A stretch of 25,153 bases of DNA from an uncultured Prevotellaceae bacterium (GCA_937902455.1 CALELI010000075.1:1-25153); one strand, 5' to 3'; positions 7,021 to 16,103 are shown, counted from the stretch's first letter. The notes: generated by a model not told the origin, from the sequence alone. Translations and numbers: made by a program.

Positions 7021-8856
7021 TTAGAGTTTTCCGAATGATTCTACTAATTCACTTACGACAAACGGCTGTCCCTTCACAAGGTTGTACTGATAAGGAACGA
7101 AGCCATCTACCTTCATGCGGAGATATGCAGCCAACTGGCCCATATTCTGTTCTGCAACCACCACTTTCTTGTATTTTTTCATTACATCAGCAGTGTTCTT
7201 TGGCAGAGGTGAGATATACTTGAAGTGTGCAAGGGCCACTTTCTTCCCCTGGGCACGCATTTCGTCCATTGCTGCATGCAGGTGACCGAATGTTCCGCCG
7301 AATCCAACGATAAGCAAATCTGCATCATCCTTGTCGCCGAGGACTTCGAGGTCTGGAACCTGGATGTTGTCAATCTTCTGCTGGCGCAGACGGGTCATGA
7401 GATCGTGGTTCTCAGGATTTGTGGATATCGCACCGGTCTTGTTGTCCTTTTCCAATCCACCAAGGATATGTGTAAATCCTTCCCGTCCAGGAACTGCCCA
7501 GTAGCGAGAACCTTCTTCGTTACGCATATATGGAGTCCATGTGCCTTTGAGTTCCTCAGGAACAAATGGAGGATTAATGGCAGGGAATTTATCCAGTTCA
7601 GGCAATTTCAGTGCTCCAGAACCATTAGCGACATAACCGTCGGTAAGCAGGACTACAGGAGTCATGTGCTCAAGTGCAATCTTACATGCATTGTAAGCAG
7701 CATCGAAGCAGTCTGTAGGACTTGTCGCAGCGATGACAGGCAGAGGGGATTCTCCGTTTCGTCCGAAGAGAACCTGAAGGAGGTCTGTCTGTTCGCTCTT
7801 TGTAGGAAGTCCTGTGGCAGGACCACCTCTCTGAACATCAATGACTACCAATGGCAACTCCATGATGACAGCAAGGTTTATTGCCTCGCTTTTCAGGCAT
7901 ATACCAGGTCCTGAGGTTGATGTGACTGCTAACGCTCCTGCAAATGAGGCACCGAGGGCAGATGCACAACCTGATATCTCGTCCTCACACTGAACGGTAG
8001 TCACACCGAGACTCTTATGCTTTGAAAGCTCATGCAAGATATCTGTAGCAGGGGTGATAGGATAACTTCCGAGATAGAGTTTCAGACCTGCTTTTTCAGC
8101 TGCTGCAATAAGTCCGTATGCTGTTGCCTTGTTGCCTGTGATGTCCATGTATCGTCCAGGAACTTTGTTCTTAGTCTCGATTCTGCGAACACCGGCAACT
8201 GAACTATGAGTGTTGTGGCCATAGTCATATCCAGCCTGAATAACTTTTATGTTTGCCTCAGCAATAGCTGGTTTCTTTGCAAATTTGTCCTTGAGGAAAT
8301 TATAGGCAATGTCCAAATCTCTGTCGAAGAGCCAGCAGACAAGTCCGAGAGCGAACATATTCCTACACTTCAGCATGGATTTCGGGTCCATTCCTGAATC
8401 AGCCAGACAATCTTTGACCATCTGCGTAAGCGGACATGCTATCACGCGGTCTGGATCAATGCCCATCTCTCCAAGATAGTCCTCTGAACTGAATTCGGCC
8501 TTCTTTAAGTCTGCCGGTCCGAAAGAATCGGTATCGATGATGATTGCTGCACCAGGCTTTGCATAGCGATACTGAGTCTTCAGGGCTGCAGCATTCATTG
8601 CAACGAGTACGTCACAAAGGTCACCAGGGGTATAGACTTGTCCGGCACCGATGTGTACCTGAAATCCAGACACACCGGTCAGCGAACCTTGAGGAGCGCG
8701 GATATCTGCAGGATAGTCTGGGAACGTACTGATACTGTTTCCCACTGTTGCAGACACCGTGGAAAAGATGTTTCCGGCAAGTTGCATACCGTCACCAGAG
8801 TCGCCCGAGAATCGAACAACTACATCTTCCATTTCTGTGATTTCTAATGGTTCCAT
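7021..8856 (-). CDS. korA: 2-oxoacid:ferredoxin oxidoreductase, fused gamma-alpha subunit (KorA type)
   Basis: Partner of the beta subunit just downstream. The 611-residue protein fuses the gamma domain (about 1-190, with FSGDSGDGMQLAGN near the start) to the alpha domain (from about 225, with SYPITPATDILHELS and the TSGPGICLKSEAI region), and ends with the domain containing GFGGTFGHL. This gamma-alpha arrangement is typical of KorA from Bacteroidetes and Actinobacteria. Together KorAB pass electrons to ferredoxin and link the TCA branch to anaerobic redox balance. No ferredoxin (delta) subunit gene lies beside it. The gene follows porZ by 28 bp and precedes korB by 17 bp, consistent with co-transcription. 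Confidence 0.9.
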   Translation of the reverse strand: MEPLEITEMEDVVVRFSGDSGDGMQLAGNIFSTVSATVGNSISTFPDYPADIRAPQGSLTGVSGFQVHIGAGQVYTPGDLCDVLVAMNAAALKTQYRYAKPGAAIIIDTDSFGPADLKKAEFSSEDYLGEMGIDPDRVIACPLTQMVKDCLADSGMDPKSMLKCRNMFALGLVCWLFDRDLDIAYNFLKDKFAKKPAIAEANIKVIQAGYDYGHNTHSSVAGVRRIETKNKVPGRYMDITGNKATAYGLIAAAEKAGLKLYLGSYPITPATDILHELSKHKSLGVTTVQCEDEISGCASALGASFAGALAVTSTSGPGICLKSEAINLAVIMELPLVVIDVQRGGPATGLPTKSEQTDLLQVLFGRNGESPLPVIAATSPTDCFDAAYNACKIALEHMTPVVLLTDGYVANGSGALKLPELDKFPAINPPFVPEELKGTWTPYMRNEEGSRYWAVPGREGFTHILGGLEKDNKTGAISTNPENHDLMTRLRQQKIDNIQVPDLEVLGDKDDADLLIVGFGGTFGHLHAAMDEMRAQGKKVALAHFKYISPLPKNTADVMKKYKKVVVAEQNMGQLAAYLRMKVDGFVPYQYNLVKGQPFVVSELVESFGKL

Positions 8857-8884
8857 TTGATGAATGATTAAAAATTAATACTTA

Positions 8885-10957
8885 TCAGTTGATAATTACA
8901 AACTTTCCAGCTACACCCTCATCGCCCTTTTCATCTGTTGCAAGAATGTAGTAAATGCCCGAGTTTGCTTTCTTGCCGTTAGCCAGTCGGCCATTCCAGA
9001 TGTATGAACCACCTATAGATGTGCCTTTGTTCACGAGTCGTCCGTTAGCGCTGACAATCTTTACGTGACTGCTATTCATTAGTCCCGTGATTTTTATGTC
9101 GCCACTATATTCTGGGCGTATAGGGTTAGGGTAGACCTTCACAAGGTCTTCGTCGAATTTCTCGACAGGATCTGTGGCATCACTCATATATGAACAAAGT
9201 CCATCGCGGGTACCAATCAGAACTTCTCCCGTTCTGCCGTCAATGGCAATAGTATATATTTCATCGGATATGAGTGGGCTGTTGTCTTTCGTGAAGTGGT
9301 GGATGATTTCAGTTCCGTCAGCATTGGTGAGATAGATGCCATTGCTTACTGTACCGAACCACTTCCTGTTGCCTCCGTCGATGGCGATACATTTGATTGC
9401 CACTTCGTTGAGCAGATAGTCGGCAAGGTCAGAACCGTCGTTTCTTGGCACCTTCACCTGAGTATATCTGAAGTCTGGGCTGAATACGCTTGTCGGGTCT
9501 TCTATCATGAAAGGTCCCTGATTGGTACCGACCCAGATTGCTCCGTTGAGGTCTTCCACGATACAGTTCATTTCAGACAGTTTTTCAGTATAGGATTTCC
9601 CATCCTGGTTGACAAGGGTCTTGATAAAGACATGCTTATCATCCTTCACGGCATCGATAGTTCCGCCTGTATTGATTACCAGCACCCCGGCATGGTTTCC
9701 TCCAGCTGTAGTTCGTCTGCAGTTTATCCATGCCCAACCTCTCTCGTCAAACATCACCTGATCGAATGTCTGATAACCATCTATTTCGGGATAGTAATAT
9801 GCCTTCCATTTCTTGTCTGGCTTCATGATCCTTACTATAGTGTCACATTCGTTGTTTAGCATCCAGAGATTTTTGTCTGCATCGAAAGCCAGACCAGTAA
9901 TACGTACGTAATAGTCTTCGTTGCTGTTCCCTGGAAGGATTGTCTGTAAAGGAGAGTTTTTCTTGTAGGAATAGTGGTTGACCATTGAACCATTCTTGAA
10001 CTCATATAACCCAGAGCATGCGCAACTTGCAAAGAAATGGCTGTCGTCGTCTGGATCCTGAACAACATCGGTGACATTGCTGTAGTACCATTCAAGTTTG
10101 TTTTCCTGTTTAGGCTTGACATCGTCGAATGCACTCCATTTGCCGTTTTCGTACATCATGATTGTTCCATCACGGTTGAGCTCTGGATAATTGAAGCATC
10201 CTCCGGCTACGAGAAGTCTGTTTCCAGTATCGAAGTGCATCTTATAGAAGTAGTTTTTCTTTGGCCCCTCAGGGTTGATTTTTTCCACAATCTTGAGATT
10301 GTGTGCATTGGTTGCCGATTCTTCTTTTGAATAGGTGTCGAAATCTATTTCTGACTTGATGTCCTGAGCGTTCTTCTTTCTCCAATTGGATGTATCCTGA
10401 AGGTTCAGGTCACGGTCACCTATCATCACGGCAGAATGGGTCTTGGCATAGATTGTGTCTTTCTTGATTATACAGCTCTCTATCTTGTCTCCAAGGTCAT
10501 ACAATACGGAGAATGTCCTGTCTTTCAGGTTCACGATTACGAGTCCAGAATTGGTCGAAATTGTTGCTTCAGAACCGAATACCCTCAACTCGTTGAGAGT
10601 CTTGTCATCGAGTGCTTTGTTCTTGAGTTCAGGCATATTATATACTGACCCCGAGGAATTCAGCAGGTCGATATTGCCGTTATTGTACAGGATGACGAGG
10701 CTTGAACCGTAGGGCGCAATGCTGTAGATGCCATTGTCATTCAGTGATGAGGCTTTGTCGTAGGTTGCCACGAACTGGTCGTCGGTATCGTAACTGAACA
10801 GTCCTCCGTCGCATACTGTGTAGACTACACTCCCTGCCATCACGGCTTGTGTGTGATTGGAATATGCTGCGTACACTTTCCACTCCTGAGCCTCACATAC
10901 CGATGTGAACATCCAGAATGCTGCAGCAAGCACGAATGAGCATCTTTTATCTTTCAT
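8885..10957 (-). CDS. porZ: PorZ-like type IX secretion beta-propeller protein with T9SS C-terminal domain
   Basis: In Porphyromonas gingivalis, PorZ is a surface protein of the T9SS attachment complex that presents anionic lipopolysaccharide to the sortase PorU. This 690-residue protein has a signal peptide (cleavage about after residue 23, CEA-QEWKVY), then repeated beta-propeller blades resembling two-component-regulator propellers (for example GGLFSYD, DLNGAIWVGTNQGPF, IAIDGGNRKWFGT and IAIDGRTGEVLIGTRDGL). Its last 80 or so residues are a type A T9SS sorting domain, starting VYPNPIRPEYSG and ending GVAGKFVIIN. The WKVYAAYSNHTQAV start and full propeller plus C-terminal domain fit PorZ. 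It sits 30 bp after the rdgB part and 28 bp before korA. A different T9SS cargo propeller is the main alternative. Confidence 0.8.
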   Translation of the reverse strand: MKDKRCSFVLAAAFWMFTSVCEAQEWKVYAAYSNHTQAVMAGSVVYTVCDGGLFSYDTDDQFVATYDKASSLNDNGIYSIAPYGSSLVILYNNGNIDLLNSSGSVYNMPELKNKALDDKTLNELRVFGSEATISTNSGLVIVNLKDRTFSVLYDLGDKIESCIIKKDTIYAKTHSAVMIGDRDLNLQDTSNWRKKNAQDIKSEIDFDTYSKEESATNAHNLKIVEKINPEGPKKNYFYKMHFDTGNRLLVAGGCFNYPELNRDGTIMMYENGKWSAFDDVKPKQENKLEWYYSNVTDVVQDPDDDSHFFASCACSGLYEFKNGSMVNHYSYKKNSPLQTILPGNSNEDYYVRITGLAFDADKNLWMLNNECDTIVRIMKPDKKWKAYYYPEIDGYQTFDQVMFDERGWAWINCRRTTAGGNHAGVLVINTGGTIDAVKDDKHVFIKTLVNQDGKSYTEKLSEMNCIVEDLNGAIWVGTNQGPFMIEDPTSVFSPDFRYTQVKVPRNDGSDLADYLLNEVAIKCIAIDGGNRKWFGTVSNGIYLTNADGTEIIHHFTKDNSPLISDEIYTIAIDGRTGEVLIGTRDGLCSYMSDATDPVEKFDEDLVKVYPNPIRPEYSGDIKITGLMNSSHVKIVSANGRLVNKGTSIGGSYIWNGRLANGKKANSGIYYILATDEKGDEGVAGKFVIIN

Positions 10958-10987
10958 TACAGACTTTAACCTCTAATCTATAAAATA

Positions 10988-11566
10988 TTACACCTTCAGG
11001 AATTCACTGAGTTTGTTTACTGCCTCAGCCCTGTGGCTTATCTTATTCTTTATGTCTTCGCCAAGTTCGGCAAATGTCTTGTCATAACCTTCCGGTACAA
11101 ACATTGAGTCGTAGCCAAAGCCACCCTCACCGCGTTCTTCTGTTGTGATGCAACCTCTTACTTCACCATCGAAGAAATGAGTCTCACCGTTGTAGATCAA
11201 TGCAATGGAGGTGACAAAGCGTGCCTTGCGATTCTCTTTGCTCTCCATATTCTTAAGCAGGAGTTCTCTGTTTGCCGGAGTGTTGTGTTCATCACCGGCA
11301 TATCTTGCGCTTCTCACACCAGGAGCTCCATCCAGAGCTTCTACTTCCAGACCGGTATCGTCAGCAAAGCAGTCAAAGCCATAGTATTTCTTCACGAATT
11401 CTGCTTTCTGAAGTGCATTGCCTTGGAAGGTTTCAGCCGTTTCAGGTATCTGAACGGTACAGCCTATTTCTGCAAGACTTCTAATTTCGAACTTATCGCC
11501 GATCATAGTTCTGACTTCCGCAAGTTTATGCTTGTTGTTAGTGGCAAACACCAGGGTAGGTTTCAT
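10988..11566 (-). other. rdgB: RdgB moiety of the fused ORF; internal ATG would give a full 192-residue enzyme
   Basis: The ATG at 11566-11564 starts exactly where free-standing RdgB proteins begin (MKPTLVFATNNKHK), and the 192-residue product has the usual length. The same ATG is followed by A, forming ATGA, so a one-base indel upstream would turn the junction into the stop-start overlap common in operons. Independent translation is plausible but not shown. Confidence 0.6.
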
Positions 11567-12460
11567 CTTCACTTTTGCCTTTAAGGTGTCAAATCCCTCG
11601 CCGTATACTCCCTGGCAGTTGTTCATGGAGATGAAAGCATAAGGGTCGATTTCCTTTATGTATCTGAATATATTGCCTGACTGTCTTTTTCGTGCAATAA
11701 GCACAACAACTTTTCTCTCCGTCTTCGTGTACCATCCCATTCCGTCGAGCACAGTCACTCCGAATCCCATTTCGTTGAGTTTCGAAGCTATCCTACTGTA
11801 ATTTCTCGAGAATATGAAGAATTGCACCGACTGTCGCGTGGTGTTCATCACGTGGTCGAGTGTCAGGCCAGATATGATGAGGGTTGTGAAACCGAATACA
11901 ATCTTTTCCCAGTCATTGAAGATGAAATAACTCGACGATATGATGATGCAGTCGATTATCATCATTGTATGTCCGATAGAGATGTCCTTGTACTTGTTCA
12001 CTATAGCCATGATGATGTCCGTACCGCCAGTACTGCCGTTATGGGCGAAACTGATTCCTAGTGCTATGCCTTCGAGGATACCGCCCAGCACTACAGCCAT
12101 GAACGACTGGTCACCTACCAGCCGTGGGAGTTCTCCAGTGACAGGGTCCTCTACGAGTCTCTGGAATGCCCATATATACAGTGAGACCAATGCTACTCCG
12201 AATATGGTCTTGATGCAGAATTTCAGACCTATTATCTTTATAGCGATGATGAGCAGAATGACATTGATGAGCAGGTATGTGTTCTGCACTTCGATACCCG
12301 TTGCAAAGTATACGAGCGATGAAATACCGGTCACGCCTCCTGTAGTAATCTGATATGGCAGAAGGAACAATGTCACTCCCACTGCATAGAAGATGAGTGC
12401 AATGGCTATATAGATATAGTCCTTTGGGGCACCCAGCAGGTCTTTTATTTTCTCTTTCAT
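10988..12460 (-). CDS. Fused YitT-family membrane protein and RdgB/HAM1 XTP/dITP pyrophosphatase
   Basis: One open frame of 490 residues holds two proteins normally separate. Residues 1-298 are a YitT-family protein: several transmembrane helices (about 14-195) with ITTGGVTG and NGSTGGTDII, then a soluble DUF2179 domain ending QGVYGEGFDTLKAKVK. From Met299 the frame reads a complete RdgB/HAM1 enzyme that hydrolyses ITP, XTP and dITP to monophosphates: FATNNKHKLAEV, ADDTGLEVEAL, GAPGVRSARYAG, GGFGYDSMF and ISHRAEA. No stop codon separates them. The start ATG overlaps the leuS stop (ATGA), arguing for translational coupling. The fusion could be natural, or a lost stop or indel; the internal ATG could also be used separately. 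Confidence 0.85.
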   Translation of the reverse strand: MKEKIKDLLGAPKDYIYIAIALIFYAVGVTLFLLPYQITTGGVTGISSLVYFATGIEVQNTYLLINVILLIIAIKIIGLKFCIKTIFGVALVSLYIWAFQRLVEDPVTGELPRLVGDQSFMAVVLGGILEGIALGISFAHNGSTGGTDIIMAIVNKYKDISIGHTMMIIDCIIISSSYFIFNDWEKIVFGFTTLIISGLTLDHVMNTTRQSVQFFIFSRNYSRIASKLNEMGFGVTVLDGMGWYTKTERKVVVLIARKRQSGNIFRYIKEIDPYAFISMNNCQGVYGEGFDTLKAKVKMKPTLVFATNNKHKLAEVRTMIGDKFEIRSLAEIGCTVQIPETAETFQGNALQKAEFVKKYYGFDCFADDTGLEVEALDGAPGVRSARYAGDEHNTPANRELLLKNMESKENRKARFVTSIALIYNGETHFFDGEVRGCITTEERGEGGFGYDSMFVPEGYDKTFAELGEDIKNKISHRAEAVNKLSEFLKV

Positions 12461-15228
12461 TTCTGATGCACTATATTAACCATTCTTCCAGGTACAACGA
12501 TAACTTTCATCACAGGCTTGCCGTCAAGATATTTTGCCGTCTGCGCATCGGCGAGAACGGTCTTCTCGATGGTCTCCTTGTCGGCATCTGCCGGAAACTC
12601 CATTGGGAAACGGGTCTTTCCGTTGAAACTGATCATCATCTTGATGCTGTCTTCCTTCAGGTATTCCTCCTTGAATTCCAGCCAGTGGGCGTCGCATACC
12701 GTTGTATCGTGACCAAGGTTCTCCCAGAACTCCTCGGCGATATGAGGGGCAAACGGAGCGATGAGCACCGTGAGGGTCTCCACCACCTTTTTCTTTGTAC
12801 ATTTCAGTGCGGAGAGTTCGTTCAGGCAGATCATGAATGCAGCGACGGAAGTGTTATAGGAGAAGTGTTCGATATCTTCTGTAACCTTCTTTATGAGTTT
12901 GTGAACCGATTTCAGTTCCTCCTTTGTAGGCTCAGCATCGTCCTTTGCGTTTTCGGCAAAGAACCAGAGCTTCTTGAGGAATCGGTGACATCCGTCAATT
13001 CCATTTGTGTCCCAAGGCTTACTTTGCTCAACGGGACCGAGGAACATTTCGTACATTCTCAGTGTGTCGGCACCGAATCTCTCAACGATCATGTCTGGGT
13101 TTACCACGTTGAACATACTCTTTGACATCTTCTCGATAGCCCATCCGCAGACGTACTTTCCATCTTCAAGGATGAATTCGGCGTTATTATATTCTGGTCT
13201 CCAAGACTTGAAGGCCTCCACGTCGAGAATATCGTTCTGGACGATGTTCACGTCAACATGGATTGGTGTGGTGTCATATTCCTTTCGGAGATTATAGCTC
13301 ACGAAAGTATTTGTATCCTTAATTCTGTATACAAAATTACTTCTGCCCTGAATCATACCCTGATTAATGAGTTTCTGGAATGGCTCTTCCTTGCAGCTTA
13401 CGCCTATATCGAACAGGAACTTGTTCCAGAATCTACTATATATGAGATGGCCTGTGGCGTGTTCGCTTCCTCCGACATATAAGTCAACATTCTGCCAATA
13501 CTCGTCATTGTGCTTGCTTACCAATGACTCAGTATTGTGAGGGTCCATGTATCTGAGATAGTATGCAGAACTGCCTGCGAATCCTGGCATCGTGTACAGT
13601 TCGATAGGGAATATCGTCTTGTTGTCAATAAGTTTGTTCTCAACAATCTTCCTGTTGCTTTCATCCCATGCCCATTTAGTGGCATTGCCGAGTGGAGGTT
13701 CACCAGTTTCTGTAGGGAGGAACTTGTCTACTTCTGGCAGCAGCAGAGGCAGACAGTCTTCCGGTATCATCTGTGGGATTCCATTCTTATAGTAGACAGG
13801 GAATGGTTCGCCCCAGTATCTTTGGCGTGAGAATATGGCATCGCGAAGCTTGTAGTTTACCTTCACTCTTCCGATTCCTTTCTCAGTGATGTATTCCTTT
13901 GTTTTTGCAATAGCCTCTTTTACAGTCAGGCCATTAAGGAATTCACTGTTGCAGACAATTCCTTCTTTTGCGTCAAAGCTCTCTTCGCTCACGTCGCAAC
14001 CTTCTATCAGAGGGATGATAGGCAGGTCGAAATGCTTTGCAAATGCATAGTCGCGACTGTCATGAGCTGGAACTGCCATGATGGCGCCTGTACCATATCC
14101 GGAGAGCACATAGTCACTTACCCATATTGGAATCTCCTTGCCATTGAAAGGATTGATGGCATAGTTTCCCGTAAACACACCGCTTACTTTCTTGTCAATC
14201 ATCCTTTCCCTTTCCGTTCTCTTGCGAGTTTCGGCAACGTATGCATCGACAGCCTCTTTTTGGTCGGCCGTGGTAATCTCATTAACCAACTCGCTTTCTG
14301 GAGCGAGTACCATGAATGTCACACCGAAGATAGTGTCGGCACGGGTAGTGAAGATAGTGAATGACTTGCCGTCCTTTGTATTGAATACCATCTCAGCGCC
14401 TTCGCTTCTTCCGATCCAGTTCTTTTGGGTTTCCTTTATTGACTCACTCCAGTCAAGTGTGTCAAGGCCATCAAGGAGCCTTTGTGCGTAGGCACTTACT
14501 CGCAGACACCACTGACGCATTCTCTGCTGAACAACTGGGAAACCTCCTCTCACGCTGACACCGTCAACTACTTCATCGTTAGCAAGTACGGTTCCAAGTT
14601 CCGGGCACCAGTTCACCATGGTTTCACCAAGGAAGGCAATACGATAGCCCATCAGCGCCTCGCTCTGCTCATTCTCGTTCATCTCGTCCCACAGCTTCTC
14701 TGCGCCATCAACGGTAAACGTCTTGCCTGTAGTCTTGAAGGTTTCAATCAGCTTTTCTATTGGTTGAGCCTTGCCGAGTTCACTGTCATAATAACTGTTG
14801 AACATCTTTTGGAAAGCCCACTGAGTCCAATGGTAATATTCGGGAGTACAAGTCCTGACCTCTCTGCTCCAGTCAAAACAGAAACCAATCTTGTCGAGCT
14901 GTTCGCGATAACGGGCGATGTTGGCGTTCGTTGTTATTTCTGGATGCTGACCTGTCTGGATGGCATACTGCTCTGCAGGAAGTCCGTATGCATCGTAGCC
15001 CATAGGGTTTAATACGTTATAGCCTTGCAGGCGTTTATAACGAGCGTATATGTCGCTTGCGATATAGCCGAGTGGGTGTCCTACGTGCAATCCTGCTCCA
15101 GATGGGTAAGGAAACATGTTCAGTACATAATACTTTTTCTTGTTCTCATCCTCAGTGACTTGGTATGTGTGCTGTTCAGCCCATCTTCTTTGCCACTTCT
15201 TTTCAATCTCTTTGAAATTATACTCCAT
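12457..15228 (-). CDS. leuS: Leucyl-tRNA synthetase
   Basis: LeuRS charges tRNA-Leu with leucine in the cytoplasm. The 923-residue protein is of normal bacterial length. The class I signatures are present: the HIGH-type HVGH at residues 48-51 within MFPYPSGAGLHVGHPLGY, and KMSKS at 700-704. Between them lies the CP1 editing domain (with TRADTIFGVTF and GTGAIMAVPAHDSRDYAFA), and an extra segment of about 60 residues (from FVYRIKDTNTF on) sits before KMSKS. The anticodon-binding and C-terminal domains follow. The stop codon overlaps the yitT-rdgB start by 4 bp. It is the first gene of the minus-strand string. Confidence 0.97.
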   Translation of the reverse strand: MEYNFKEIEKKWQRRWAEQHTYQVTEDENKKKYYVLNMFPYPSGAGLHVGHPLGYIASDIYARYKRLQGYNVLNPMGYDAYGLPAEQYAIQTGQHPEITTNANIARYREQLDKIGFCFDWSREVRTCTPEYYHWTQWAFQKMFNSYYDSELGKAQPIEKLIETFKTTGKTFTVDGAEKLWDEMNENEQSEALMGYRIAFLGETMVNWCPELGTVLANDEVVDGVSVRGGFPVVQQRMRQWCLRVSAYAQRLLDGLDTLDWSESIKETQKNWIGRSEGAEMVFNTKDGKSFTIFTTRADTIFGVTFMVLAPESELVNEITTADQKEAVDAYVAETRKRTERERMIDKKVSGVFTGNYAINPFNGKEIPIWVSDYVLSGYGTGAIMAVPAHDSRDYAFAKHFDLPIIPLIEGCDVSEESFDAKEGIVCNSEFLNGLTVKEAIAKTKEYITEKGIGRVKVNYKLRDAIFSRQRYWGEPFPVYYKNGIPQMIPEDCLPLLLPEVDKFLPTETGEPPLGNATKWAWDESNRKIVENKLIDNKTIFPIELYTMPGFAGSSAYYLRYMDPHNTESLVSKHNDEYWQNVDLYVGGSEHATGHLIYSRFWNKFLFDIGVSCKEEPFQKLINQGMIQGRSNFVYRIKDTNTFVSYNLRKEYDTTPIHVDVNIVQNDILDVEAFKSWRPEYNNAEFILEDGKYVCGWAIEKMSKSMFNVVNPDMIVERFGADTLRMYEMFLGPVEQSKPWDTNGIDGCHRFLKKLWFFAENAKDDAEPTKEELKSVHKLIKKVTEDIEHFSYNTSVAAFMICLNELSALKCTKKKVVETLTVLIAPFAPHIAEEFWENLGHDTTVCDAHWLEFKEEYLKEDSIKMMISFNGKTRFPMEFPADADKETIEKTVLADAQTAKYLDGKPVMKVIVVPGRMVNIVHQK

Positions 15229-15278
15229 AAATATCTTTAGTTTTCATTTTCCAATCAAGGAAGTACATAAAATTCGTG

Positions 15279-15286
15279 CAAATTTA
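15279..15286 (-). promoter_or_regulatory. Probable -7 box of the leuS operon
   Basis: On the minus strand this is TAAATTTG, a perfect TAnnTTTG, about 50 bp before the leuS start. The expected TTTG at 19-21 bp further upstream is not clear. Confidence 0.55.
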
Positions 15287-15333
15287 CAAAAAAAATTGCA
15301 TATATCGTCACATTTACACCTATTTTATATATA

Positions 15334-15364
15334 AGGGTGTTCTAATAATTCTCCGCAAAATAAG
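15334..15364 (+). repeat. Second copy of the 3710 element end
   Basis: gggtgttctaataatt followed by c(t/c)ccgcaaaa(a)taa is shared almost base for base with 3710-3740; similarity stops beyond that. No matching opposite end is visible nearby. It is probably a solo terminus or remnant of the same mobile family. Confidence 0.55.
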
Positions 15365-15394
15365 AAAATCAAGTCAAATAAACCGTAAAAGTCC

Positions 15395-15410
15395 GTGTGT
15401 CCGTACACAC
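15395..15410. repeat. Small perfect hairpin
   Basis: gtgtgt-ccgt-acacac: 6-bp perfect stem with a 4-nt loop, between the element end and the RNA promoter. No function assigned. Confidence 0.45.
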
Positions 15411-15488
15411 AAATTGATATATGTCATCAAAACTGGTGTTTTTACAATAAAACCATGTAATTATGGGCGTGGTGTTAAAAGTTTGCCT

Positions 15489-15496
15489 TAACTTTG
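15489..15496 (+). promoter_or_regulatory. -7 box of the putative small RNA
   Basis: TAACTTTG is a perfect TAnnTTTG match. A TTTG at the proper distance upstream is not clear. Transcription would begin near 15503 and run to the terminator at 15703-15733. Confidence 0.55.
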
Positions 15497-15502
15497 CATC
15501 GC

Positions 15503-15733
15503 AATCAGGATAAAAGCCCAGAGGGACGACAGAAATCCTGAACCTGAATGAGTATTGGAAATCTCACAGGCAAATACTAAGAACGAGTATTAAAATAGAA
15601 TAATTAAGATCGAAAGATTGGGAAATCTCAATAAGGTTAATAAATAAAGGTAAGATTGTAAATAGGTTAATATTTAGGTTTTAAGAAGGTTATTAATTGC
15701 GTAGGGGTGCTGTGAAGCACCTCTTACTTTTTT
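15503..15733 (+). ncRNA. Putative structured small RNA, about 230 nt
   Basis: A -7 box lies just upstream and a strong rho-independent terminator ends the unit. Between them there is no meaningful ORF; a 10-codon frame at 15549-15581 is the only ATG-led frame I noted. Stems are visible: CAGGAT (15506-15511) with ATCCTG (15535-15540); AATACT (15573-15578), which can pair either with AGTATT upstream (15551-15556) or AGTATT downstream (15586-15591); and a 6-bp attggg/ctcaat stem near 15618-15633. I cannot place it in a named RNA family. It could be a trans-acting sRNA, a 6S-like RNA, or a leader whose gene is gone. The terminator makes a free RNA likely. Confidence 0.5.
15703..15733 (+). terminator. 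Rho-independent terminator of the small RNA
   Basis: aggggtgct (15703-15711), loop gtga, agcacctct (15716-15724) with one G-U pair, then tactttttt. Flanking gta/tac can extend the stem with a bulge. Confidence 0.8.
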
Positions 15734-16011
15734 GTATAGGCATGTGTGTTGCATGTCGACTTAAACTTTTATGGAAAATGCTTAAACTTCTTCCAGTGAT
15801 TTTACATTAATAGGTGTAATGTTCAGCATTGTGGTGATTCTTTATGTGTCACTTGCGAAACCCTGTGTCTTGCTCCCTGTGTAATGGTCGGCAGGTCAAG
15901 GCACAGCACAGGTGTAAACCTGCACAGACGCTCGATAAGGTCTGCGTGAGCAGTCGACAAGGTAAGGACTATCTCTCGACAAGGTCTGAACAATCTGAGA
16001 ATAAGGTCAAC

Positions 16012-16103
16012 GCATTAATAAGGGAATGACAGATGCATTAATAATGCAACTATGAATGCATTAATAATGCAATTGCTTATCCATTAATAATGCATTGACC
16101 TTG
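16012..16103. repeat. Four tandem 23-bp iteron-like repeats
   Basis: Units begin at 16012, 16035, 16058 and 16081, each with (g/c)cattaataa. Two contain the perfect palindrome TGCATTA-A-TAATGCA (16034-16048 and 16057-16071). This AT-rich core forms the centre of the larger palindromic array. It resembles an iteron or operator set, but no initiator or regulator gene is adjacent. Confidence 0.7.

Noticed and set aside
15844..16029. 61-codon open frame on the plus strand in the left arm of the array
   Set aside because: Same reason: covers the 22-bp repeats, with no promoter or protein signature of its own.
16012..16103. Plasmid-type replication origin suggested by iteron-like repeats
   Set aside because: No replication initiator gene or DnaA-box cluster is near and the surroundings are chromosomal; the repeats are part of a larger palindrome.
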